NCBI RefSeq assembly: GCF_001054325.1
Contig: NZ_JVVM01000006.1
Coordinates: 62,001-126,000, forward strand
Source: Corynebacterium vitaeruminis
GTDB taxonomy: Bacteria; Actinomycetota; Actinomycetes; Mycobacteriales; Mycobacteriaceae
Reading direction: 5' to 3'
Length of the DNA: 64,000 bases
Position numbers and translations under genes: made by a program. The notes under the pieces were generated by a model that worked only from the letters and a program-made list of their open reading frames with translations, was not told where the DNA came from and did not search any database. Positions 50,117 to 58,845 of the stretch are shown here, piece by piece. Each line of letters begins with the position of its first letter. The stretch's first letter is position 1.

Positions 50117-50683
50117 CTAGTCCTTGCGCCGTAAGCTGTCTTCAACTAAATCAAGCACGGAATCCAATTCGTCGACAGTGCGACCAGATGCCAGACGAAC
50201 GATGATGCCATCGAGCATCAACTCGAGATAAAGCTGCATCGTGCGAACCGAAAAGTCCGAGCGTAGGGAGCCGGATGAGGCAGTCTGGGTTAATCGGTTA
50301 GCGACAGCGTCATCCAATTGATCCTGATGGCCCAGCCATTGGTCCTTAAACTCCGGATCGCTGCGAAGACGACGGGCAATCTCGAGGCGAGTCCCCAGCC
50401 AGCCATGCTTTTCTGGGTTCGCCACGATATCACGCATGACCTCCACTAATCCCGAAGACTCCGCGACTTCCGCCATATTTGCGGCATCCTCTTCGGCCAA
50501 AGCCAAGAACAGACCTTCTTTGGATCCAAAGTGATGGAAAATGGCGCCGCGAGACTTTCCGGTAGCGGCTTCCAAGCGGGAGACGGTTGCGCCGTCGTAG
50601 CCAAATTCTGCGAAGCACTGCCGAGCGCCGTCGAGAATCTCGTGCCGTCGTTGAGCTAAATCCTGATTACTCACTTTTGGCAT
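50117..50683 (-). CDS. acnR: Aconitase repressor AcnR, TetR family
   Basis: 188 residues from ATG 50683; the upstream open frame is not conserved. The N-terminal TetR helix-turn-helix is EILDGARQCFAEFGYDGATVSRLEAATGKSRGAIFHHFGSK-like (about 13-53), and the rest matches C. glutamicum AcnR over its length (ARREDAARMAEV-type helix, LDGII.RLASG). AcnR represses acn by binding an inverted repeat at the acn promoter, a candidate for which is at 53887-53902. It lies 222 bp downstream of acn. Confidence 0.93.
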   Translation of the reverse strand: MPKVSNQDLAQRRHEILDGARQCFAEFGYDGATVSRLEAATGKSRGAIFHHFGSKEGLFLALAEEDAANMAEVAESSGLVEVMRDIVANPEKHGWLGTRLEIARRLRSDPEFKDQWLGHQDQLDDAVANRLTQTASSGSLRSDFSVRTMQLYLELMLDGIIVRLASGRTVDELDSVLDLVEDSLRRKD

Positions 50684-50808
50684 AAGGAAACTCTTTTCTT
50701 GCCGGCGACGCCCAGGGGCATATTTCACTGCATGACATGGCAACGCTATTTCTTTGCTTTCTTTGCTTCCCAGGCCTGGCCTCATCCTGGCTCAGGGTAG
50801 AGAAGCCT

Positions 50809-50856
50809 GAGGCCGGCAGGGCGCTAGCCCGCGGGCTAGCGCGACCTACCGGCCTC
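50809..50856 (-). other. Large inverted repeat between acn and acnR
   Basis: The core 50821-50842 is a perfect 22-bp palindrome (GCGCTAGCCCG arms). Outer arms GAGGCCGG (50809-50816) and CCGGCCTC (50849-50856) extend it. No T-run follows. It may act as a processing or stability element separating the levels of acn and acnR. Confidence 0.7.
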
Positions 50857-50905
50857 TAGAAGCGCTGCTTGCAATAAGCCCTAGCACGCACGAGTCAAAG
50901 GGAGA

Positions 50906-53704
50906 TTAGTTGCCCTTGATCATGTTGCGCAGGACGAACTGCAGAATACCGCCGTGGCGGTAGTAGTCAGCCTCACCAGGGGTATCGATGCGGACAACAG
51001 CGTCGAAGTCGAAGGACTCGCCGTTTTCCTTGGTAACAGTGACCTTGACGTTCTTCGGGATGGAGCCGTTGTTGAGCTCCTCCAGACCGGCAATGTCGAA
51101 GGTCTCAGTGCCATCGATGCCCAGGGACTTCCAAGACTCACCCTCCGGGAACTGCAGCGGGACAACGCCCATACCGATGAGGTTCGAGCGGTGAATACGC
51201 TCAAAGGACTCAGCGATGACAGCCTTGACGCCCAGCAGCAGGGTACCCTTAGCGGCCCAGTCACGGGAGGAACCGGTGCCGTATTCCTTACCACCAACAA
51301 CGACCAGCGGAGTGCCAGCCTCCTTGTAGTTCATGGCAGCGTCGTAGATGAATGCCTGCGGACCACCCTCCTGGGTGAAGTCGCGAGTGTAACCACCGGT
51401 GACGCCGTCAAGCAGCTGGTTCTGCAGACGGATGTTAGCGAAGGTACCGCGAACCATGACCTCGTGGTTACCACGACGGGAACCCAGGGAGTTGTAGTCC
51501 TTGCGCTCAACGCCCATGGAGTCGAGGTACTGAGCAGCCGGGGTGCCCGGCTTAATGGAGGATGCCGGGGAAATGTGGTCGGTGGTCACCGAGTCACCCA
51601 GAGCTGCGAGGACGCGAGCACCCTTGATGTCGGAAACCGGTGCCGGCTCCATTTCCATCTCATCAAAGTACGGTGCCTTGCGGATGTAGGAAGACTTGTC
51701 GTCCCAAGCGAAGGTCTTACCCTCCGGGGTCGGCAGGTTCTGCCAGCGCTCGTCACCAGCAAAGACGTCCTTGTAGTCCTCGTCGTAGAGCTCGGAGGAG
51801 ATGGAAGCCTCGATGGTGGCCTCAATCTCTTCAGTGGACGGCCAAATATCACGCAGGAAGATGTCGTTGCCCTCTGCGTCCTGACCCAGAGCGTCGGTCT
51901 CGAAGTCGAAGTCCATGGTACCGGCAATAGCGTAAGCGATAACCAGGATCGGGGAGGCCAGGTAGTTCATCTTCACGTCAGGGGAGATGCGGCCTTCGAA
52001 GTTACGGTTACCGGACAGAACTGCGGTAGCAGCCAGGTCGGCCTCGTTGATGGCGGAGGAAATCTCAGCCGGCAGCGGACCGGAGTTACCGATACAAGTT
52101 GCACAACCGAAGCCGGACAGGTAGAAGCCCAGAGCCTCGAGGTCCTTCCACAGGTCAGCGCGCTTGAAGTAGCCGTTGACAACCTGGGAACCCGGAGCAC
52201 AAATGGTCTTGACCCACGGCTTTGCATGCAGGCCCTTCTCGACAGCCTTACGTGCCAACAGACCAGCGCCAACCATGACCGACGGGTTGGAGGTGTTGGT
52301 ACAAGAGGTGATGGAAGCGATAGCGACCATACCGTGGTCGAGCGTGTACTCGCCGCCCTTCGGGGAAGTGACGGTAATTGGGGAGCTCGGGCGACCTTCA
52401 GCGCTGTCAGCAGCGGACTCGCCGTGACCCTCGCGGGACTCGTTGTAGTCTGCAGCCAGCTCGGAAGTCGGTGCGGAAGCCTTGACAGCGCCCTTAATCT
52501 CGCCGTCGGAGTAGTTGTGCAGGTCCTTACGGAACTGTTCCTTGGCGGAAGCCAGCTCGATGCGGTCCTGCGGACGCTTTGGACCAGCGATGGACGGAAC
52601 GACGGTGGACAGGTCCAGCTCGAGGTACTCGGAGTACTCGGCCTCCGGAGTGTTCTCGTCCAGCCACATGCCCTGAGCCTTGGCGTAAGCCTCGACGCGC
52701 TCCAGGGTCTCCTTGTCACGACCAGTCAGGGCCAGGTACTTGACAGTCTCATCGTCAATCGGGAAGATTGCGGCGGTGGAGCCGAACTCCGGCGACATGT
52801 TACCGATAGTTGCACGGTTAGCCAGCGGCAGCTTGGAGACACCAGCGCCGTAGAACTCAACGAACTTGCCGACGACGCCGTGCTGGCGCAGCATGTCGGT
52901 GACGGTGAGCACAACGTCGGTTGCGGTAACGCCCGGCTGAATGTCGCCAGTCAGCTTGAAGCCAACGACGCGCGGGATAAGCATGGAAATCGGCTGGCCG
53001 AGCATTGCGGCCTCAGCCTCAATGCCACCAACGCCCCAGCCCAGGATGCCCAGACCGTTCTGCATGGTGGTGTGAGAGTCAGTACCAACACAGGTGTCCG
53101 GGTATGCCAGGCCGTTGTTCTCGAAGACAACGCGGGCCAGGTACTCGATGTTGACCTGGTGGACAATGCCAGTTCCCGGAGGAACAACGCGGAAGTTGGA
53201 GAATGCGCCAGTGCCCCAACGGAGGAACTTGTAGCGCTCATCGTTGCGCTGGTACTCAATCTCGACGTTCTTAGCCAGAGCGTCTTCACTACCGAAGGCC
53301 TCGATGATGACGGAGTGGTCAATGACCATCTCAGCCGGGTTCAGCGGGTTGACCTGATCCGGGTCGCCGCCGAGAGTCTTAACAGCCTCACGCATGGTAG
53401 CCAGGTCAACGACACAGGCGACACCAGTGAAGTCCTGCATAATAACGCGAGCAGGGGTGAACTGAATCTCGATCGACGGATCAGCGGAAGGAACCCAGTT
53501 GGCGACAGCCTGGATGTGCTCCTCAGTGATGTTGGCGCCATCTTCGTTACGCAGCAGGTTCTCACCGAGAACCTTCAACGAGTAAGGCAGCTTCTCCATA
53601 CCCGGCACAGCATCGAGAGCGAAGTAGTCGTAGGACTTGTCTCCGACCTCAAGCTTGCGCAGGGCGTTGAAAGAGTTCTTGCTTTCAGCCACAGTCAGCT
53701 CCAT
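50906..53704 (-). CDS. acn: Aconitate hydratase A (aconitase)
   Basis: 932 residues. The [4Fe-4S] cluster cysteines are in [15 protein letters not shown] and [32 protein letters not shown] and [15 protein letters not shown] and the C-terminal swivel domain ([14 protein letters not shown]) are intact. It converts citrate to isocitrate in the TCA cycle and depends on the Fe-S machinery encoded by the suf operon in the same window. Transcribed with acnR. A 953-codon open frame on the opposite strand is a codon-bias shadow. Confidence 0.97.
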   Translation of the reverse strand: MELTVAESKNSFNALRKLEVGDKSYDYFALDAVPGMEKLPYSLKVLGENLLRNEDGANITEEHIQAVANWVPSADPSIEIQFTPARVIMQDFTGVACVVDLATMREAVKTLGGDPDQVNPLNPAEMVIDHSVIIEAFGSEDALAKNVEIEYQRNDERYKFLRWGTGAFSNFRVVPPGTGIVHQVNIEYLARVVFENNGLAYPDTCVGTDSHTTMQNGLGILGWGVGGIEAEAAMLGQPISMLIPRVVGFKLTGDIQPGVTATDVVLTVTDMLRQHGVVGKFVEFYGAGVSKLPLANRATIGNMSPEFGSTAAIFPIDDETVKYLALTGRDKETLERVEAYAKAQGMWLDENTPEAEYSEYLELDLSTVVPSIAGPKRPQDRIELASAKEQFRKDLHNYSDGEIKGAVKASAPTSELAADYNESREGHGESAADSAEGRPSSPITVTSPKGGEYTLDHGMVAIASITSCTNTSNPSVMVGAGLLARKAVEKGLHAKPWVKTICAPGSQVVNGYFKRADLWKDLEALGFYLSGFGCATCIGNSGPLPAEISSAINEADLAATAVLSGNRNFEGRISPDVKMNYLASPILVIAYAIAGTMDFDFETDALGQDAEGNDIFLRDIWPSTEEIEATIEASISSELYDEDYKDVFAGDERWQNLPTPEGKTFAWDDKSSYIRKAPYFDEMEMEPAPVSDIKGARVLAALGDSVTTDHISPASSIKPGTPAAQYLDSMGVERKDYNSLGSRRGNHEVMVRGTFANIRLQNQLLDGVTGGYTRDFTQEGGPQAFIYDAAMNYKEAGTPLVVVGGKEYGTGSSRDWAAKGTLLLGVKAVIAESFERIHRSNLIGMGVVPLQFPEGESWKSLGIDGTETFDIAGLEELNNGSIPKNVKVTVTKENGESFDFDAVVRIDTPGEADYYRHGGILQFVLRNMIKGN

Positions 53705-54058
53705 TTCTATTCGGGTGAATTGTCGCCTTCACTAGAGAGCCGGCACTCGAATTTCGGCACTCCACAAGGCACAGGTGCGATCACGCCGCCCCTTATCAAC
53801 CAATTAAAGCAATAATCACGACGCGGGGCACACAAGCCCACGCACACGTTTTTAAGGAAGCGTTACCGTCCTTAAGTCAACAATAACAGTACGAACGTTC
53901 TGTATGTAGATTGTCCGCGGCGCGCCGAGACAAGCTACCCCCGTTCACGCCCAAAACAGGCCATTATAGATGGGACAAACGAAGCAGAATCTCCGCCAAA
54001 TTGGGGCGCGTGGAAATCATTTTCACGCAAAGTGGGAGCACGATACGGAAGGCCATTA
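53705..54058. other. Divergent region acn / 54059 gene, 354 bp, no gene
   Basis: Carries the acn promoter side with the candidate AcnR operator (53887-53902), leaving an acn leader of somewhat under 180 nt, and the upstream region of the DUF6676-type gene. No open frame of credible quality is seen. Confidence 0.8.
53887..53902 (-). promoter_or_regulatory. Candidate AcnR operator upstream of acn
   Basis: CAGTACGAACGTTCTG fits the inverted-repeat motif described for C. glutamicum AcnR (CAGNAC, four bases, then GTACTG), with one mismatch in the right arm. It lies 183 nt before the acn start on the divergent side. Confidence 0.7.
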
Positions 54059-54568
54059 ATGAATACGCCAGCAAATTCACAAGCAGCTAAAGAAACCGTC
54101 GACAAAGTGGTGTCCCAGCTACGCACCGACAACATCGTGACAACTAACCCGAAGCTGCGAGAAGCGGTCCAGCCAATCGTCGATGATGCCGCAAATCGGG
54201 GGGTACCGAATTTCAATATCATCTACCTAGATAGCGAAAATATTTACCCCGTCGGCAAACAAGAGGACACCGACATCTTTTCCTTTGCCCGACAAGTAGC
54301 AGACCAGGTCGGTGGAACCACCGTCGTGCGGACCCCAGGCAATGTAGCCACTGCATCCGAGGATTTCCCGCGCGCCGCTATTACGCGCGCCGACTACGCC
54401 ATGATGGACACCCCACGGGATTATCCAGCCGGCCTTGACTCCTACCTACACGAGCTCACTAGCTACACGGTTCCATGGACCATCTACAGCCTCATCGCCG
54501 GAGCCATTATCGTCGCACTTTTCGTAGGGCTGACACTCCACTGGATTCGCACGCGCCCTACTACCTAA
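54059..54568 (+). CDS. DUF6676-type membrane protein (Rv1476-like)
   Basis: 169 residues from ATG 54059; ten codons further upstream are open but lack support. A soluble domain of about 130 residues (DNIVTTNPKLREAVQPIVDD; DSENIYPVGKQEDTDIFSFARQVADQ) is followed by one C-terminal membrane helix (about 140-163) and a short basic tail. Position between acn and the NlpC/P60 gene equals Rv1476 in M. tuberculosis. Function unknown; the soluble part resembles TPM-type extracytoplasmic domains. Confidence 0.75.
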   Translation: MNTPANSQAAKETVDKVVSQLRTDNIVTTNPKLREAVQPIVDDAANRGVPNFNIIYLDSENIYPVGKQEDTDIFSFARQVADQVGGTTVVRTPGNVATASEDFPRAAITRADYAMMDTPRDYPAGLDSYLHELTSYTVPWTIYSLIAGAIIVALFVGLTLHWIRTRPTT

Positions 54569-54750
54569 GGCCCCGCTTTACGACGGCCCCTGCAACCTGC
54601 CACCTAACCGAACGCAACCACCTCTCAGTTTTCGTGCCCACAGAAGAGATGGCATCACTGCCCCAGAAACTGATAGCAGCGGAGTAATTAGCCCCTATCT
54701 GAATTAGATATCGCTATTGCAGTCGACGCAGTTGTGTCAACACTTTCATG

Positions 54751-54780
54751 AAGGTCAAGCTTCCACGCTTGACCTTTTTT
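54751..54780 (+). terminator. Terminator downstream of the DUF6676-type gene
   Basis: AAGGTCAAGC (54751-54760) pairs with GCTTGACCTT (54767-54776) over a 6-nt loop and is followed by TTTT. A textbook rho-independent terminator about 180 nt after the gene. Confidence 0.88.
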
Positions 54781-54839
54781 ATGTCCATTATCCAAGACGG
54801 GAGACTCGAGAACTCTGGCACGCCGGCGTGTCGCCTAAT

Positions 54840-54855
54840 AGTGACATAATTCACA
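54840..54855 (+). promoter_or_regulatory. GlxR (CRP-type) binding site candidate
   Basis: AGTGACATAATTCACA matches the corynebacterial GlxR consensus TGTGANNTANNTCACA at every defined position except the first. It lies about 340 bp before the NlpC/P60 gene start. Confidence 0.6.
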
Positions 54856-55193
54856 TTGAAAATCGAGGGTCTCCATAACTGCAGGCCACGGCATATAACG
54901 AAACGATTACAAAGTGAGGGGCAGTTGGTAATTTTGTTACTTATGTTTTTTTAGAGCTTTTTGACCCGTAAAGTGCTCCGTGATGCCAATAGTGGACTCA
55001 AGCGTCCAGTATTGACCAAAGAAATCCCGCGGGAGCGCCGCTGTTGTTTTTGGTTCTTGTTTCGGTTCGTCGTTTTGCGGAGTTCCGCCCGAGACTGGAG
55101 GACAACAAAGGGAAGATATCCAACGATGGGGAAGTCGCTGGTATCTAATCCAAGGCGTTAACGCACCCATAGGAGAAATGTAGGAGTAACGCG

Positions 55194-56795
55194 GTGCCGA
55201 GTAATCGTAAAGTCCGTGCATCATATTGGACTCGTCCAATTGCCGGTATTATCACGGCGGGTCTTCTGGCGACGAACACTCAAGTCGCAGTTGCACAACC
55301 TCTAAATCCGAGCGATGCCCAGATCCGCCAAGCGCGCGAGGCTGCCTCTAATGCTGAGTCATACTTACAGTCTCTGGTAGCCGAGGTGACTTCCAGTGAG
55401 CGTCGAGTAGCTGACCTCGAGCTACGCATGGGCACGCTCCGCGAGGATGTCAACAAGGCAATGGTGGATCTCGAAAACGCCCGGGCTGCTGCCGACCGTG
55501 CTCGTGTCGCCGTCGACGAGGCACGCACCCACCTCGACCGCTCCCGCGCTGAACTGGCTAGCGCCCAAAAGCAGTTCAATGAACTCGCACGCACCATCAT
55601 GCGCCAGGGCCGCTCCAACGGCTCCATCCTCGAGGGCGCTCGAGATGCATCTGAGGCTATTAACCGCCTCTCTGCCTTGCGTCGCGAAGCTGATCGTCAA
55701 GAACAGACCGTTGACTCTCTCGATAAGAATCGAACCGAGGCTGCGAACCAGGAGTCCACGCTGCGTAAGAAGAGCGACGAGGCTCAGCAGGCGGAAGCCA
55801 CCGCAAACCAGCGCAACACCGATGCACAGAACGCTTACTCTGAGGCGAATCAGGAGCTTCAAAAGGAGCAGGCTGATTACCAGCAGGCTCAGATTGACCG
55901 CGATGCAGCAAAGGCTTCTCTGGAGGCAGCCCGTAACGCGGTCAACGAGCTGAACTCGCAGCGACAGGATTATGAGAACGAGCAGGCTCGCAAGGAAGCG
56001 GAAGACGCCGCTGCCAAGAAGGCCGCTGAGGAAGCAGCAGCGAAGACGCGTGCTGAGGCTAAGACGAACCAGGACGAAGAGGATTCCTCATCTGATTCCG
56101 CAGATGAAAGCTCAAGCTCCACGGGTTCTACAGGCTCTACGGGTTCGACCGGTTCTACCGGCTCCACGGGTTCTACGGGTTCTACCGGCTCTACGGGTTC
56201 GACCGGTTCTACCGGCTCCACGGGCTCGACTGGCTCGACCGAATCTACGGATTCCACCGAGTCCACCGAGTCCTCGGAATCGTCTAGCACCGACAGCTCG
56301 TCGTCAAGCGGCACTCCAGCACAGACTGCAGCGCCGACGAATCCAGAAACCGGTCAGAGCACCTCGGGTTCTTCCAACCAGAAGGTTGAGACTGTCATCG
56401 CACGCGCGATGGGCCAGCTCGGTGTCCCATACGCATGGGGTGGTGGCAACGCCAACGGTCCGACCAAGGGCATCCGCGACGGCGGAGTGGCTGACGCCCA
56501 CGGCGACTACAACAAGGTTGGTTTCGACTGCTCGGGTCTGACTCTGTACGCGTACGCGGCTGTCGGCATTAACTTGCCTCACTACACCGGCTACCAGTAC
56601 CAGCGCGGAAAGCACTACCCAGTATCCCAGATGAAGCGTGGTGACCTGCTGTTCTGGGGTCCAAATGGCCATGGTCACGTCGCTATCTACCTGGGTGATG
56701 GCAAGATGATTGAGGCACCACAGTCCGGTTCTGTGGTTAAGATCTCGCCAGTCCGTTATAACGGAATGACACCGAACGTTGTCCGCCTCGTCTAG
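55194..56795 (+). CDS. Secreted NlpC/P60 peptidoglycan endopeptidase (RipA-like) with Ser-Thr-Gly repeats
   Basis: 533 residues, GTG start at 55194. Signal peptide about 1-34 (cleavage after AVA near residue 34), then a long coiled coil (about 45-290) with many Glu/Ala/Arg residues, an acidic Ser-rich stretch, 13 Ser-Thr-Gly triplets (309-347), an S/E/T-rich linker and the C-terminal NlpC/P60 domain (about 390-533). Catalytic Cys446 in GFDCSGLT and His495 in GHGHVAIYLG are present. It should cleave peptide cross-links in peptidoglycan during cell separation. Same position as ripA in mycobacteria; only one such gene is present here. Confidence 0.92.
   Translation: MPSNRKVRASYWTRPIAGIITAGLLATNTQVAVAQPLNPSDAQIRQAREAASNAESYLQSLVAEVTSSERRVADLELRMGTLREDVNKAMVDLENARAAADRARVAVDEARTHLDRSRAELASAQKQFNELARTIMRQGRSNGSILEGARDASEAINRLSALRREADRQEQTVDSLDKNRTEAANQESTLRKKSDEAQQAEATANQRNTDAQNAYSEANQELQKEQADYQQAQIDRDAAKASLEAARNAVNELNSQRQDYENEQARKEAEDAAAKKAAEEAAAKTRAEAKTNQDEEDSSSDSADESSSSTGSTGSTGSTGSTGSTGSTGSTGSTGSTGSTGSTGSTGSTESTDSTESTESSESSSTDSSSSSGTPAQTAAPTNPETGQSTSGSSNQKVETVIARAMGQLGVPYAWGGGNANGPTKGIRDGGVADAHGDYNKVGFDCSGLTLYAYAAVGINLPHYTGYQYQRGKHYPVSQMKRGDLLFWGPNGHGHVAIYLGDGKMIEAPQSGSVVKISPVRYNGMTPNVVRLV
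56118..56234 (+). repeat. Thirteen 9-bp tandem repeats encoding Ser-Thr-Gly
   Basis: Thirteen consecutive TCN-ACN-GGN codon triplets inside the NlpC/P60 gene. Units 3-6 recur nearly exactly as units 9-12, a 54-bp higher-order period, suggesting growth by duplication or slippage. All units keep frame. Confidence 0.9.
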
Positions 56796-56815
56796 TTTCT
56801 AACGACGTGTTCTAC

Positions 56816-56833
56816 AGGTCGGGCAACCGACCT
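56816..56833 (+). terminator. Hairpin with GCAA loop between NlpC/P60 gene and moxR
   Basis: AGGTCGG (56816-56822) pairs with CCGACCT (56827-56833) around a GCAA tetraloop. No T-tract follows, so termination is doubtful; it may protect mRNA ends. Confidence 0.45.
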
Positions 56834-56849
56834 AACGAAGGGGTTCTCT

Positions 56850-57854
56850 GTGACCTACCCAACGCCCACTGACCACACCGACCTTGAGCGCGCATACGCG
56901 GAGCTGGGAAAGGTCGTGGTCGGCCAGGAGCACCTGATTAAGCAGCTCTTTATCGCGATGCTCGCGGGTGGTCACGTCCTGCTCGAAGGTGTGCCGGGTG
57001 TAGCGAAGACTTTGGCAGTGTCTACTTTTGCCAAGGTGATGGGCGGGTCCTATTCCCGCATTCAGTTCACCCCGGATTTGGTGCCGTCGGATATTGTCGG
57101 CACGCGGATTTTCCGCCAAGACACCTCGGAGTTCATCGTCGAGCCCGGCCCGGTTATGTCAAATATCGTGCTTGCCGATGAAGTCAACCGCGCACCGGCC
57201 AAGGTGCAATCGGCACTGCTGGAGGTCATGGCAGAGCACCAGGTGTCTATCGCCGGTGTGTCCTCGCCCGTGCCAGAACCGTTTTTGGTGCTAGCCACTC
57301 AAAACCCAATTGAAAACCAGGGCGTCTACCCACTGCCGGAGGCCCAGCGGGACCGTTTTCTATTCAAGGTTCTCGTGGGTTACCCCACTCCGGCGGAAGA
57401 GCGGGAGATTGTCTACCGCATGGGAGCGACCCCGCCAGTCGCGCAGCAGATTCTCACCCCTGAGAGCGTCCGGGAACTGCAGCGCGCTACCCGCGAAGTC
57501 TTTGTCCACCACTCGTTGATTGACTACATCGTGGCCGTCATTGAACTCACCCGTAATCCCATGCGGGCAGAGCTGAAGGATGTCGACCGCTGGCTGTCTT
57601 ATGGTGCATCGCCGCGTGCCACGCTCGGCGCCGTCGCTGCGGCTCGCGCCCACGCCCTGTTTTCCGGTCGCGACTATGTCGTGCCTGACGATGTGGTCTC
57701 CGTGCTTCCCGACGTGCTGCGTCATCGCCTAGTCCTGTCCTATGAGGGTCTCGCTGATGGCATCACACCCGAACGGATCATTGACATCGTGCTTTCTCGT
57801 GTGCGCCTTCCCCAGGGCGCAACCACTGGTTCTGCTGAGGGCACCGCCTCCTAA
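56850..57854 (+). CDS. moxR: MoxR-family AAA+ ATPase
   Basis: 334 residues, GTG start at 56850 with GAAGGGG upstream. Walker A is LLEGVPGVAKTLAV, Walker B and following ADEVNRAPAKVQSALLEVMAEHQVS, and sensor 1 LATQNPIENQGVYPLPEAQ are typical. MoxR ATPases act as chaperones for VWA-domain partners such as the one encoded two genes downstream. Corresponds to Rv1479. Its stop overlaps the next start by one base (TAATG). Confidence 0.92.
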   Translation: MTYPTPTDHTDLERAYAELGKVVVGQEHLIKQLFIAMLAGGHVLLEGVPGVAKTLAVSTFAKVMGGSYSRIQFTPDLVPSDIVGTRIFRQDTSEFIVEPGPVMSNIVLADEVNRAPAKVQSALLEVMAEHQVSIAGVSSPVPEPFLVLATQNPIENQGVYPLPEAQRDRFLFKVLVGYPTPAEEREIVYRMGATPPVAQQILTPESVRELQRATREVFVHHSLIDYIVAVIELTRNPMRAELKDVDRWLSYGASPRATLGAVAAARAHALFSGRDYVVPDDVVSVLPDVLRHRLVLSYEGLADGITPERIIDIVLSRVRLPQGATTGSAEGTAS

Positions 57855-58702
57855 TGTCAGCTCGTGAAGACGATCTTGCACGCGTTCTGGCGTACTTAGA
57901 ACTCACCGTCACTCGAAAGCTCAACGGGCTTTTGCGCGGTAGTTTTCTCTCCACCGCTACTGGGGATGGCTCTGAGCCGGTTGGCTCGCGCGAATACGTC
58001 ATCGGCGATGATGTTCGCCAGATGAACTGGGCAGTGACAGCCCGTACCGGCGTGCCCCACGTGCGCACCGCTGAGGCCGAGCGCGAGCTGGAGTGCTGGA
58101 TTGTCGCCGAACCCGCCGCACGTCTGTCCACGGGATTGGCCGATACCACCAAACGACATCTACTCACCGCTGCTGCTGGCGCAATAACGATGCTTAACGA
58201 CGCCCCGGGGTCCCGAACCGGATTGATTGCCGGTGGCGCTCCGGTGGCTGCTGGCCAGGGCCGCGCCCACAGCTTGATGTTACTCAAGCAGTTGTCTGAC
58301 ACGACTGCTGAGCACAACCTCGCAGCGGATATTGACACTGTAATGACTCAGGCTCCGCGCGCTGGGCTGTTAGTTGTTATCTCGGATTTCCTTGGATCAC
58401 TCGATTGGGCACGCCCGCTGCGCGTTGCCTCGGCCTCTACGGAGATTATGGCCATCCGTCTGGTCGATCCAGCCGATGAGGCTCTGCCCGGCGATGGCCC
58501 CGTGGTCATGGCGGATTCAGCAACAGGTGAGACCATTGAGCTCAACATCAACGACAAGACCCGCGCCGAGTATGCAGCTCAGGCTAGTGCCCACCACGAG
58601 CGCGTAGCCAATGAACTGCGCAAATGCCGTGCTCGCGTTATTACCTTGCGTACGGATTCCGATTGGGTGCTGGATTTTGCTCGACAAATTGGCCAACATT
58701 AG
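57854..58702 (+). CDS. DUF58 domain protein
   Basis: 282 residues. The diagnostic block REYVIGDDVRQMNWAVTARTG near residue 50 and the following RTAEAERELECW are present. The rest has a VWA-like fold without an obvious metal site. DUF58 proteins occur between MoxR and VWA genes throughout actinobacteria and are thought to bridge the ATPase and its partner. The ATG overlaps moxR's stop. Confidence 0.88.
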   Translation: MSAREDDLARVLAYLELTVTRKLNGLLRGSFLSTATGDGSEPVGSREYVIGDDVRQMNWAVTARTGVPHVRTAEAERELECWIVAEPAARLSTGLADTTKRHLLTAAAGAITMLNDAPGSRTGLIAGGAPVAAGQGRAHSLMLLKQLSDTTAEHNLAADIDTVMTQAPRAGLLVVISDFLGSLDWARPLRVASASTEIMAIRLVDPADEALPGDGPVVMADSATGETIELNINDKTRAEYAAQASAHHERVANELRKCRARVITLRTDSDWVLDFARQIGQH

Positions 58703-58845
58703 CGTCTGAGTAACCGCTTGTTAGTGCTAGTTTTTAGGCCACTGGCAAATCAGCTCGGATAAGCCGGCTTCTGATTAATCAGTTATGCCCGCTGTTTTTG
58801 TACGCGACTGTTTAGGCGACTGGATGTGAGGATACTGATACCGCG

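Larger units (their letters stand above)
54569..55193 (+). other. Long regulatory region before the NlpC/P60 gene, 625 bp, no gene
   Basis: Contains a terminator (54751-54780), a GlxR-like site (54840-54855), an ATAAC/ATTAC motif (54895-54913) and several hundred bases of AT-poor leader with possible structure. No open reading frame is convincing. The long leader suggests layered control of the endopeptidase gene. Confidence 0.75.

Noticed and set aside
50954..53815. Plus-strand open frame of 953 codons opposite acn
   Set aside because: It is the exact antisense of acn, whose strong codon bias leaves no stops in one opposite frame; the translated product has no domain features and is Val/Leu/Gly-rich.
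54914..55193. c-di-AMP (ydaO-type) riboswitch before the NlpC/P60 gene
   Set aside because: Some GGGGAA-like pieces occur, but the ordered conserved blocks of that class could not be matched by eye, so no call was made.
56118..56234. Regular short repeats resembling a CRISPR array
   Set aside because: The unit is 9 bp without spacers and is read in frame as Ser-Thr-Gly inside a complete gene.
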